DNA of 18,934 nucleotides from Circinella minor (GCA_016758965.1 JAEPRB010000470.1:1-18934), one strand, 5' to 3'. Shown: positions 1-8,220, counted from the first letter of the stretch. Notes: a model not told the origin generated them from the letters alone. A program made the numbers and translations.

Positions 1-984
1 ATATACTGCCTCACCAACAAACACGCAGTTTGACGGATTGACCCCTATATTAGAAAAGAGATCTTCCATATAGTCATGTTGAGATATATTCTCAACAGCA
101 TCTGACTCAAATGGTTTGATATGGCGTCGGAGAGTGACACGAAAGTTTTTCTGTACATATGCTTTTAATTTATCTTGGCCTATCTTTGCTGATTTAAAAC
201 TCTTTTGAAAATTGTTCTAGATTTCCTCATGTAATACAGTACTGTTTGAATCAACAAACCGACAAACGTGTTTGTACATATCGTCTGTGAACTGTATTTT
301 CTTTTTTGGTCCTCTTCTTTTTCTTGCAACAGTACCATTCAAAGCAAATGCATCAGCATGATTTTTTAAAGTAGTCACATTAATGTTATAATGATTGGCG
401 GCTTAGGTTAATGACATACTACCAACCATTCCCTCTAAAGCTTTTTCAATGGTTTTGAGTTCAGAAGGATTATAACGCCCCCGTTTCTTTTTTGGTGTAC
501 TATTTGACTGTTGACTTGTATTGCTCATCATTTCCACATCACCATCAGAATCATATTCGACAGAACGACCTAGACATTTTATATAAAATAGAATTACTAA
601 ATGATTTATACACTAACCAGAAAGTGATACTCTATATTTACTATCGTCACCAGTGTTTAGTGTAGTGTCTTCATTATTTTCAACTGGCGGTTCATGTTGG
701 TTGAGTGAAGTGCCTAAAAAGAAATTGCACAGAAGAAGTAATTTTTAGGACTAATTGACAGTTTTTATCTATTTTCAAAGCTTATTTATACCTTCTTCGT
801 GGAAACTGACTTGTCTGAATAATTGAGTAATGCTATCAACATTACTCCTATTGTTTACCAACCCAACAAGACCATTAGCAGCCTCTGTACGGGCGCGTTT
901 TGCCCTTATTTCCCGGTCAGCATTAGTTGGAGGAGAAGGAGAACGCCGGTGTTTATTCAAAGTAGAATGTAGAGAAGAATTCAT
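1..984 (-). pseudogene. IS630/Tc1-type DDE transposase, 5' part, broken
   Basis: Seen: three exons join in one frame on the minus strand. Exon 1 is 984-792, intron 791-714 (GT-AG, 78 nt), exon 2 713-618, intron 617-570 (GT-AG, 48 nt), and exon 3 runs from 569 off the window. The ATG at 984 starts exon 1, which has a basic Ser/Pro-rich stretch. Exon 3 has a basic patch (TPKKKRGR), a helix-turn-helix-like region (about 480-300) and then a stretch ending NPSNCVFVGEAVY. That last segment matches the first catalytic block of IS630/DDE_3 transposases, normally V-F-hydrophobic-D-E-A. Here the aspartate codon is GGT (15-13), so the first catalytic acid is lost. In-frame stops lie at 405-403 (TAA) and 219-217 (TAG), both at positions where Gln would fit. 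Known: this family cuts and pastes DNA at TA sites. Inferred: a dead copy. The catalytic half lies off the window. Confidence 0.72.
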
Positions 985-1157
985 AAGGAAAAAAAATGGG
1001 GTTAGTGAAAGAGAGGGAACAAATGTATTTTACACTGAGTGTAAACTTAAGCTTAAAACTGTTACACATTAACTCGATACCTTGGCGCTCACTGAGAAAA
1101 AAAACAAAAAAAAAACATGAAGAGCAGTGTACTCAATGGCGATCATTGATCGACCCA

Positions 1158-1511
1158 CAAACGAAAATCTTTGTGGCGCATTCGAAAAACTATAATTCCC
1201 CATTACGAATTATTAAATACTCATTTACGAAAATTATATTTGCTCGATTGCGAAAATCTATAGTCTCAAAAGCGAAAAACGTTGTCTCCATATATGAAAA
1301 ACTAATAACCCAACAACAAATATTGTATATGCTCAATTTTGAAAATTTTTCCTCCCCAAAATGAAAAATCAATTCCCTCAAATATGAAAAAAGGCACTCC
1401 CGTTTATGATAAATGTAATCCCACCTATGAAAAAAAACTGGCCTTGATTTCGAAAAATTTATTCCCTTATTATGAAAAATTATTCTCCCGTATCTGGAAA
1501 ATCTTCCTCCC
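1158..1511. repeat. Degenerate 22-23 bp tandem repeat, about 16 units
   Basis: A GAAAA-type core recurs with G at 1163, 1184, 1207, 1229, 1252, 1274, 1296, (about 1318, lost), 1341, 1363, 1386, 1408, 1429, 1452, 1474 and 1497. Every step is 21, 22 or 23 bases, with one double step of 45. The rough unit is ATnTAYGAAAAATnnnTTCTCCC, so both the GAAAA core and the pyrimidine CTCCC end repeat. Units differ strongly from each other, so the array is old or held only at the core. It lies about 175 bp upstream of the IS630-type transposase start, where subterminal transposase-binding repeats could sit. That role is inference. Open frames across it are by-products of the repeat. Confidence 0.8.
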
Positions 1512-1551
1512 TTCGGTGGTAATTAATGCAAAGTCCTGTAAATAATGAGTG

Positions 1552-1587
1552 CATTATTATTTTTTATGAGCTTGAGTAATAATAATG
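1552..1587. repeat. Short inverted repeat (10-bp arms)
   Basis: CATTATTATT at 1552-1561 and AATAATAATG at 1578-1587 are perfect inverted copies separated by 16 bases. It could be a hairpin or part of an element end just outside the 22-bp array. The low-complexity sequence makes chance plausible. Confidence 0.4.
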
Positions 1588-1815
1588 TGGAGTCAATAAC
1601 AAAGCATCGATTACTCCATTGCTATTGAGATACGATATGTAATTTTTTCTAAATATAAATAAATAAAAATTTTAAGTTTTGAAAATTATATTTCATATTT
1701 GATAATTAAAATTTTATTTTTTGTCATTAATTTCCAAATTTTTATTATTTGCTAAAAGAAAAAAAAATAATAAGTTAGACTCGATTTTAAATAAAAATAA
1801 AATATAAAATCTAAG
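1588..1815. other. AT-rich non-coding stretch
   Basis: Mostly A/T homopolymer and mixed runs. No frame, RNA gene or repeat family was recognised. Confidence 0.5.
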
Positions 1816-1819
1816 AAAA

Positions 1820-2368
1820 TAAACCATGATCATTAAATCGATTCTCATTTGTGAGAATTCGTTATCAGAGTCTGAATTTTGTTTATAGTCTTCCTAAGGA
1901 AGAAGAGGCAAGCTTCTGGGACCATCGTCTGTTACAATAGTTGCATGTTGACGTTCTGTCATTTTTTGGAGAGCTGGGTTTACTAAATCTGAAAGAGATT
2001 GCTGCTTGTCTTTGTTTCTTCTTGATTCTATTAAATTTCTTTTATGGGTAGAGTGGATTTCTTCCAACTAAGAGATCGAATCTGATAATAAAGCCTTTTA
2101 ATTTTGTTCATAAGAATAACTGTAGTAGTAAAGCCATATTTTGCATATACAAAGACCATCAAATGGATGTCAGAGTAGATTAGGTTACTAATCTATCTAA
2201 TCTACAATCCCCCAACAGTGCAACAGTTGTACTTACTGTTAATTTCTAAGAATCTTCCAAAAAATCAACTAAGTGCTCTTCTTTCTCTTCAAATAAAACA
2301 GGTGAAGGCATCTTAAATTCCTTATTCATGACATATACACCAGATTCGGGACTATATAACGACCATAC
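1820..2368 (-). pseudogene. Spliced protein-coding relic, family unknown
   Basis: Seen: exon A reads down from about 2368 (SPESGVYVMNKEF, then MPSPVLFEEKEEHLVDF). It ends at a good donor (GTAAGT from 2236), and an acceptor (TCTCTTAG) at 2069-2068 leads into exon B. Exon B is a charged segment (LEEIHSTHKRNLIESRRNK, later TERQHATIVTDDGPRSL). Stops interrupt both exons: TAG at 2248-2246 (LEDS-stop-KLT) and TAG at 1896-1894 (LLP-stop-EDY). Amino-acid use is mixed and non-repetitive, unlike the surrounding AT filler, which is why I treat it as former coding sequence. The true start and end are not visible. I do not recognise the family. It could be part of another mobile element or a host gene fragment. 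Confidence 0.45.
2175..2205. repeat. Inverted repeat inside the putative intron
   Basis: GTAGATTAG at 2175-2183 pairs with CTAATCTAC at 2197-2205, with a 13-base loop that itself holds CTAATCT. It lies within the 2236-2068 intron of the minus-strand relic. Confidence 0.5.
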
Positions 2369-2462
2369 TCAGGGAGATAACTAGTAGTAATATGTTAGTA
2401 AAAAAGTAATAGTTTTTATATATTTTATTAAAATTTTTGGATTAAGTATAGAATATAGGGTT

Positions 2463-2467
2463 AATTG
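2463..2467. repeat. Target-site duplication, left (AATTG)
   Basis: Five bases directly abutting the LTR start, repeated exactly at 2894-2898. Five bases is the usual duplication length for Ty3/gypsy integrases. Confidence 0.88.
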
Positions 2468-2893
2468 TGAGATATTTATAGATATTTATGAATATGAATT
2501 AATAAGAAAATAAGGTAAGAATAGAAATGATAACAGAATAGGTCTTGTGAGAATCTTTCAGGTGTTTTATTATATGAAAAATAATATGATATAAAAAGAT
2601 AAAAAAGATAATTATTTCTATTACAAGTAAGTTTTATATATATATGTTTTAGATGTGTATTTTCCTGTATTTGTAGATGATGTTATATTATGATAAATTG
2701 TATATTATGTGATTATGAATAAATAAATTATGTTTGATTACTTTGTTTGTATTATATTATTATAAGGTATCATTGTGGTAGATTTATTATTTGTGTATTT
2801 AGATAGCAACCGATGTGAGATTATTTTAGTGTTTTTATATTTAGTTTATATTTGAATTATCTGAGATGAAGGATTGATGTGTCCCATACGACA
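2468..2893 (-). mobile_element. Solo gypsy LTR
   Basis: Seen: 426 bp starting TGAGATATTTAT and ending CATACGACA on the plus strand. It is nearly identical to the LTR at 16174-16589, with a handful of substitutions, one 9-bp indel near the left end and one single-base indel. It has TG...CA ends and is flanked by a perfect 5-bp duplication, AATTG at 2463-2467 and 2894-2898. There is no internal element sequence on either side. Orientation follows the other copy, whose pol reads on the minus strand. Known: solo LTRs form when the two LTRs of one insertion recombine, deleting the body and keeping the duplication. Confidence 0.93.
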
Positions 2894-2898
2894 AATTG
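2894..2898. repeat. Target-site duplication, right (AATTG)
   Basis: Matches 2463-2467 exactly and abuts the CA end of the solo LTR. Confidence 0.88.
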
Positions 2899-2941
2899 AA
2901 ACGCCGCAATTTATCTTGCATATATTTTATTTCAAAATAAA

Positions 2942-4042
2942 ATGACAAAAAGGGAATATATAAAGACTTCACCTATTGAAAGAAAAAAAAAGAGAAATAA
3001 TAATTATTTATTTTATAAAAAAGATCATATTCGTGTATTAAATATAGATGATAAGAATAATGAAATTAATAAAAATATAAAAACTAATAATGAAAATAAA
3101 GATAGTAATATTTCTATTGATTATACTGTTAAAAATTATAATGATATAATAAATAAAATATTTGAAAATTATAATATAGCAAGTATTCCTGAATTAAAAT
3201 TTGCATTAAATTATTATAATAAAAAATTTATTGACGAAAATAAAAACATTAAATATTTTAATAAACAAGATTATTTATTATTATATTATATTATATTAGA
3301 AAATAAAATAAAATGTATAAAAATAAAGAATATTAAAAAGAAATATAATGATCATATATAAACAAAATAAAAAATATTGATAAAGAATTAAAACAATTAG
3401 AAAAAGAATTTAATATTTATTATCATAATAATTTAACAATATGTAAAGAAAAAACATGTAAACAAAAGTAGGAAATGATATATCTTATTGTAATAAACAT
3501 TTACCACAATATTGTGAAAGATGCAACTATATATGTAATATAAATGATAAAACTGATAGATTATATTATAATAAAAAATATAATATTTTAAATTACTGTA
3601 AAACATGTACCCAGGAAATATATTTTGACAAATATTGTAAAAATTATAAATTAGAAGATATATTTTATATTATTGATAAAAAAGATAAATTTATAATACT
3701 AAAAAGATATTAAGTAAAAGTAAATATTTAAGTTTAAAAAAAGATAAAGAGTTATTTGATGAAATTGAAAATATTAATGAATTACAAGAAAAAGAAATTT
3801 TAGATTTTTTAGAATATAATACTAATGATTATAACGACTTTACAAAATATAAGTTATATAATAGGATTAAAAGAAGTTCCGATTTATTAGAAACATTTAA
3901 TGGAAATCTTATTAATATAAAGATAAAAAGTTCGTTTTTTTCATATATAAGCAATATACAATTTAATGCTTTTAAAACGTTTTTATATAAATTATTAAAT
4001 ATTGACGAATTTGATACAATATTAAAAATGATAACATCATAA
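2942..4042 (+). pseudogene. Asn/Lys-rich protein relic with Cys/His clusters
   Basis: Seen: a 139-codon frame opens at the ATG at 2942 and ends at 3361. Coding character continues in a second frame (to TAG 3469-3471), a third (about 3471 to TAA 3711-3713) and then back in the first (about 3698 to TAA 4040-4042). One gene with three frameshifts is the simplest reading. Composition is dominated by N, K, I, Y and D with A/T at nearly every third position. The middle carries clustered Cys and His: ICKEKTCKQ, then YCNKHLPQYCERCNYIC and NYCKTCTQ, as in zinc-binding proteins. Inferred: a large-DNA-virus-type or AT-rich transposon protein. I cannot name a family. The ATG lies 49 bp downstream of the solo LTR, and nothing suggests the LTR drives it. 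Confidence 0.55.
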
Positions 4043-4495
4043 ATATATTATATATAAATTATTTACCTTAATTAGACCTCTTACTATAAAATTATATAGC
4101 GTCCCTGTATTCTATATCTGATCCAAATTTTTTTCTCAATATAATAAAAGAAATTTAATTATTATATGTTTTATTTTTATAACTATTAATTTTAAAATTT
4201 TTAATTTGCTACCAATAAAGAATTTCATAAACAATATAAATATTTGTTATCAATATGGCAACAGAATGGTAATGAGCAAGTCCCTCCTTGGCTAGAACTT
4301 TAGTTCGACACCCAAAAGAATCTTTGATTCTGGAGCTTGACTAGAATATAATAATATCATAAAATTTGTTATTTATAACAAAATTTATAGATGTTGTTCA
4401 TTCGTCTCGAATAGAATCGCCTAAGGTTTATCATGTTAATAACGTCATAGGTAGGATGTATATACTAGAGATATAACAGTAATGATAAACTAAGT
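4043..4495. other. Non-coding stretch with two adjacent small hairpins
   Basis: Mostly AT-rich filler. Around 4270-4345 the sequence is more mixed. It holds GAACTTTAGTTC (4295-4306, 5-bp stem) and AGAATCTTTGATTCT (4317-4331, 6-bp stem), bounded by short CAAG and CTTG segments. It hints at a folded RNA or a decayed tRNA-derived element, but I could not fit a tRNA cloverleaf. Confidence 0.35.
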
Positions 4496-4900
4496 TTACC
4501 ATAGGGCATGGAAAAAAATAAATTTCATTTTTTTCAGTTCTTTGTACATTGTGTGGTGATATTCGTATGGAATACTTTTGATCATGGACAATAAGCCAAA
4601 CATAGCTTTGTGGTGATCAAAGCTAATTTTCTGTCTTCCATCCTTATAAAATGCATTCAATGTTTCAAATAAGCATATCTCAGCATTTCCAATATCTGTT
4701 GCAGGATGAATAGCGTCAGCATTATATGGTTTCAAGGTAGTAGCAGGACCACCTTTGGTCATAGCATGAAGCTGTGTTTCTCCCAGTATAAATGTAACAG
4801 TTTGTTTTTTTCCGGAGTGAAATACCTATTACACGACTTCATCATCAGCCACAAAATACTATCGTTCCAACACGACTCGGATTCTCTAACACCAACAACA
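4496..4900 (-). pseudogene. Protein-coding relic, family unknown
   Basis: Seen: an acceptor-like TTTTTACTAG precedes 4900. The first segment reads VRESESCWNDSILWLMMK and then FTPEKNKLLHLYWEK, running down to about 4768. A shift of frame follows into a segment with TKGGPATTLKPYNADAIH, IGNAEICLFETLNAFYKD and SFDHHKAMFGLLSMIK, which ends at the TAA at 4496. Composition is balanced with Trp, Cys, His and Met, unlike chance frames in this AT-rich DNA, and the two segments join naturally across one indel. I do not recognise the domain. It could be a fungus-specific hypothetical protein or a piece of a transposon-borne gene. Confidence 0.5.
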
Positions 4901-5500
4901 CTAGTAAAAATGTCTTTTATACTACATCAAGTCAGTATGTATAAAATCAGTATTGTTAGCACACTAAGTGTATACATGACTAAAAGAATTGTGAATTTGT
5001 ATTTTCAAATTTCATACTACAAATTACTTACAATAATGACATAATATCACGAACAAACAGTGGGGACTAATTGGTTTAGTGTTATATGGGTTTGAATCGG
5101 AAAATTTTTAATTATTTACTGAGGAACAATCCAAAGTAAATTAAATAACATTTTTTTTTTCAAAACGATATATTATATTATTTGATTTCCTGATTATAAA
5201 TAAACGTTAAACTTAGAATTGTTATATTTTATTATAAGTAAAACATTCATTATACTCCTATTTCTTGATTGAGATTATTGAAATATGTTAAAGTAAATTT
5301 TTTATTTGGATAAATCATAAACTTCTGAATTTTAAAAAAAAGTTTCCTTAGAAAATTAAAATAATTCGAAGTGTCCCTCATTGTTCTTTAAAAATCGAAA
5401 AAAAAATTGAATTTTTTTTAATATAAAAATATAAACACAACAATATTAAATAAGAAAAATAGTTATTCTCAATACAGAAATCCTTATATGTAAAACCTCT
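4901..5500. other. AT-rich stretch without recognised gene
   Basis: Contains homopolymer runs and no frame with convincing amino-acid composition on either strand. The upstream end of the 4496-4900 minus-strand relic may extend a little way into it. Confidence 0.45.
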
Positions 5501-5810
5501 ATGATTAAGTCTATCGAAAATATTATGAATGAAGTTATAGAAAATTATTTTGATGATGAAATTATATGCAAAACAAAAGAAAAAAAAACAAAAATTGATG
5601 GAAAGTATCATAAAAGAAAAAATAAAAAAAATAAAAACAAAATACTTTTGGTATCTTAATAGTAGCCAGAATATATGTACTCATATTTTTAGTAAAGGAA
5701 AAAAGGAAGGATATATGTGTCACAAAAAAATAACAGAAAATGGAGACAAAAAGAAATTTGTATGTACTAAACATAATCCTAATCATACCCCAAAAAAAAA
5801 GAGAAAATAA
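5501..5810 (+). pseudogene. Small Lys-rich protein with a Cys/His zinc-knuckle-like module, frameshifted
   Basis: Seen: the ATG at 5501 starts a frame (MIKSIENIMNEVIENYFDDE) that runs into a Lys/Asn tail and stops at 5657-5659. A second frame, open over 5550-5810, takes over in the A-rich stretch around 5600-5640 and carries the informative part. There C-T-H is followed by IFSKGKKEGYMC, HKK, and then FVCTKH, before a basic end (PKKKRK). The spacing C-x(13)-C, then C-x2-H after a short loop looks like a compact metal-binding fold. I associate this Cys, Gly-rich loop, Cys, Cys-x-x-His pattern with proteins of nucleocytoplasmic large DNA viruses. That is from memory and unverified. One indel in poly(A) separates the two frames, so this is either a pseudogene or a consensus error. 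Composition matches the 2942-4042 relic. Confidence 0.5.
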
Positions 5811-5885
5811 AAACATAATAAAAATAGCAGAAAAAAATAAAAAAGCCTATAAATATAAATGAAAAAAAAAGAAAAAAAATTTATA

Positions 5886-5897
5886 CAGTCACCGCTC
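5886..5897 (+). repeat. Left terminal inverted repeat of the pogo-like element
   Basis: CAGTCACCGCTC, preceded by TA. It is the exact inverse of 6669-6680. Confidence 0.88.
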
Positions 5898-6668
5898 ACT
5901 ATAACGATATTCGATATAACGATATTTCGATATAACGATAGGGTTTTCGAGCACAAGACAGATTAAGCAGGGAAATATCGTGAATTTTATATAACGATAT
6001 CCGATAGGGTTTTGGCAAAAATATCGTTATATCGAGTGGACAAATAACATCTTTATTTTTTTAAAAAGAAAATAATACTAGTTTGTTGGGCATTTTTTTA
6101 TGTTCTAACTTTAGTTAAACATTTTTGTCAAGTCTTAATAATTTGAATATCGAATTTATCTTCTTCAGGCACCGTCTTTTCCAAAAAAAAAAGAAAGCAA
6201 GTGATATTCTGCTTCTGCTTCTTTCTTATAAAAATTAGATTTGTTTTTCCCCAATTATGCTTGTCTAACTTTTTCTTTGTCAATTGGCATGGATTTGTAA
6301 ATAATAATACATAGACGGTTTTTGATGCTTATCATAATATGATACTCGCATTTTTTTCTTATAGACGATCAGAATTAATTATATGTGATCATGCAGTCGC
6401 AATTCATTTAGAAGTAATAAGACAAGGAATATTTAATAAAGAAAACTATACAAAAAAAAGAACTGTTTTACTTTTATAGCTTATTTTTAGTATGGACAAT
6501 ATAGAAGTTCTAGAGTTTAGTCTTTTTACAAGACATATAGATACAAATAAGGCCAAGTACATATGGATGCCATTTTATCCAATCATTATAACTCAGGTCA
6601 AGAATCCGATATAATGATAATTCGATATAACGATACACTTTTGATCTGACGGGGTGTAGCGTTATATC

Positions 6669-6680
6669 GAGCGGTGACTG
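6669..6680 (-). repeat. Right terminal inverted repeat of the pogo-like element
   Basis: GAGCGGTGACTG, followed by TA. It is preceded by GTTATATC, the inverse of the CGATATAAC motif. Confidence 0.88.
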
Positions 6681-6820
6681 TATTTGTAATGGAGGTCTAC
6701 TTAATTTTTCTGATATTATTAGTAAAATAACACAATAAGATATGCTAATATTACATATTATAGAAAAAATAAGATAAGGTATTCTCTCTAAATATATAGG
6801 CTAGAGTATGTATTTTTCAT

Positions 6821-7455
6821 TTAAAGATTTTTCTCTTTCATATAGTCATTAATAATATCTTTTGTATTAAAATCACTTTGTTTTACCCAGGTATTTTCAT
6901 CATCACTATATCCAAGCCATTTTACATAAAATATTAGTTTATTGTTATTATCAACCATATGATCTATTATTTTTTCTACCTGAAATATATTATCATTATT
7001 TTTTTGTTGGTTGCGTTTTCGTTTTTTAGCTACATCATTTGTTAATATTTCATTATTTTCTACATTTGTTTCTGTATCTTTCTCAATATCTCCTATATTT
7101 AAATTTAAAATTTTAGCTTGTAATTCCCACATTTCATTATATTGTTTATTTACTTTTTGTTTATTACTAAAAACTAAATTAATTTTATTTATTTTTGTAG
7201 GAAATTCAAATCTATCACCATACTATGTCATATGATGTGGCTGAACTTTTATATTATAATTTTCACAAAAATTATGAATATTCTTTAATAAACAGGCAAC
7301 GCGAAACTGAAGATTATAATATTTTTATCTGACATTTGCAATGGTGCTTTGTTATTATTAAATCTATTAAATTTTGATGCTAATACAAAGAATTGACTTT
7401 CAATTTCAGACCTAAACGATCCAAATTTACTATTATTTTTTTCCAAGGTTCCAAA
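6821..7455 (-). pseudogene. Harbinger-like (DDE_Tnp_4-type) transposase C-terminus fused to a chromodomain
   Basis: Seen, reading down the minus strand: KFGSFRSEIESQF, then LASKFNRFNNNKAPLQMSD. A frameshift near 7305-7320 leads to YNLQFRVACLLKNIHNFCE, an in-frame TAG at 7225-7223 (HHMT-stop-YGDRFEF, probably a former Trp), and a linker from about 7130. The end is a chromodomain, FQVEKIIDH through YVKWLGYSDDENTWVKQ to the TAA at 6821, with the aromatic and W-x-G-Y core intact. The first block resembles the last conserved stretch of DDE_Tnp_4 enzymes, the R-x-x-x-E helix and the following A-C-x-L-x-N segment. Known: chromodomains bind methylated histone H3 and steer integrases of some gypsy elements to heterochromatin. 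The N-terminal and catalytic parts are absent, and the relic stops where the Crypton-like unit begins. Confidence 0.6.
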
Positions 7456-7464
7456 AAAAAATTT

Positions 7465-7488
7465 GGGTTCCCAGCAAAATTGGAACCC
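7465..7488. repeat. Left inverted-repeat core, GGGTTCC-N10-GGAACCC
   Basis: Perfect 7-bp inverted arms around CAGCAAAATT. The same design occurs at 11380-11402. Further GGTTCC copies lie at 7447-7452 and 7553-7558. Confidence 0.7.
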
Positions 7489-7496
7489 GTTGGAGT

Positions 7497-7544
7497 AATA
7501 ACTAATGTTATTGGACAACTTTTTGTCAAATAACAATTGTTATT
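7497..7544. promoter_or_regulatory. Two 16-bp palindromes 32 bp apart
   Basis: AATAACTAATGTTATT (7497-7512) and AATAACAATTGTTATT (7529-7544) share both 6-bp arms. The second is a perfect 16-bp palindrome. Their starts are exactly 32 bp apart, close to three helical turns, so dimers bound to both would face the same side. They sit between the GGTTCC copies at the left end of the Crypton-like unit. A role as operator or accessory recombinase site is inference. Confidence 0.5.
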
Positions 7545-7574
7545 AACTTTTGGGTTCCCACTTTCGTTCCTCGC

Positions 7575-7944
7575 ATATTACTACTATTATATTTTTTTTC
7601 TTATTATTATTAAATATAGTTTTGTGTCAAAATGCATCAATAAAAAAAAAATTCAATAAAAAAAAATTCATAAAATTTTTCTTTTCATAACGATTGTGTA
7701 TTTATTCCTTCAGTGTGGGATATCAGTTACATCTATCTTTTTACCTAAGTCTTAAAAAAATATTCTTCTTTATTATGTACAAAAAATATTTTTTTTTCCT
7801 TTATCCAACCCATTTATTATTCTCATATAAACGCATATATTTATTTTTTGAGAGTGTGTTAATACAATGTTTTTGAAAAAAAAATTACTTTTTTGTTAGT
7901 ACGTATATATCATTTTCTATTAATAGAACCAAGTTACGACGCTA
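7575..7944. other. A/T-rich stretch inside the left end of the Crypton-like unit
   Basis: Long T and A runs. No convincing coding frame. The plus-strand frame at 7694-7876 is Phe/Leu/Tyr-rich because of T runs. Confidence 0.45.
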
Positions 7945-8220
7945 AATTATTGCGTGCTTTGCTTTTTGACGATTCAAGTTACTGCGCTGATTAGCTTCTT
8001 GCATGATATACATTATTGCGTGCTTTGGCTTCTTGCATGATTTATATTATTGTGTGCTTTGGCTTCTTGCATGATTTATATTATTGCGTGCTTTGCCTTT
8101 TTGCATGATTTATATTATTGCGTGCTTTGCCTTCTTGAATGATTTATATTATTGCGTGCTTTGACGTTATGGATGGTTTTTATTATTGGGTACTTTCTAC
8201 TATTGCGTTATATTCATCAT
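7945..8220. repeat. 34-bp tandem repeat array, about 8 units
   Basis: TGCG/TGTG anchor bases fall at 7951, 7983, 8017, 8051, 8085, 8119, 8153, 8187 and (partial) 8214. The steps are 32, then six of exactly 34, then 27. The central unit reads TTATTGCGTGCTTTGG followed by CTTCTTGCATGATTTATA. The outer units are degraded and the inner ones nearly identical. The array ends about 220 bp before the recombinase start, so it may hold binding sites or promoter elements. No internal inverted symmetry was found. Confidence 0.9.

Larger units (their letters stand above)
5886..6680. mobile_element. Pogo/Tc1-mariner-type non-autonomous element (MITE-like)
   Basis: Seen: perfect 12-bp terminal inverted repeats, CAGTCACCGCTC at 5886-5897 and GAGCGGTGACTG at 6669-6680. 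TA flanks each side (5884-5885 and 6681-6682). The motif CGATATAACGATA and close variants repeat at both ends (5900-5940, 5990-6035, 6606-6635). CAGT termini followed by CGATATAACG are typical of the pogo/Tigger/jerky branch. The interior of about 550 bp has no transposase. One short frame (about 6362-6480) is only weakly protein-like. Two decayed internal end copies suggest a composite: CGTTATATCGAGTGGACA ends near 6042, and CAGGTCAAGAATCCGATA starts near 6592. Confidence 0.85.

Noticed and set aside
996..1364. 122-codon plus-strand frame, plus partners at 1190-1381 (-) and 1339-1545 (+)
   Set aside because: They cross the 22-bp tandem array. The unit length is not a multiple of three, and the open frames follow from scarce stop codons in the repeated sequence.
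4270..4345. tRNA-like segment with AGTTCGACACC
   Set aside because: Two hairpins are present, but no acceptor stem, A box or anticodon arm fits a cloverleaf.
4706..5044. 112-codon plus-strand frame
   Set aside because: Much of it is antisense to the better-composed minus-strand relic at 4496-4900, and it has no recognisable motif.
5562..5816. 84-codon minus-strand frame, very Phe-rich
   Set aside because: It is the complement of the Lys-rich relic at 5501-5810. The Phe runs mirror A runs.
7945..8220. CRISPR array or loxP-like sites (34 bp)
   Set aside because: The repeats are contiguous without unique spacers and lack inverted arms. The 34-bp length is coincidental and the context is eukaryotic.
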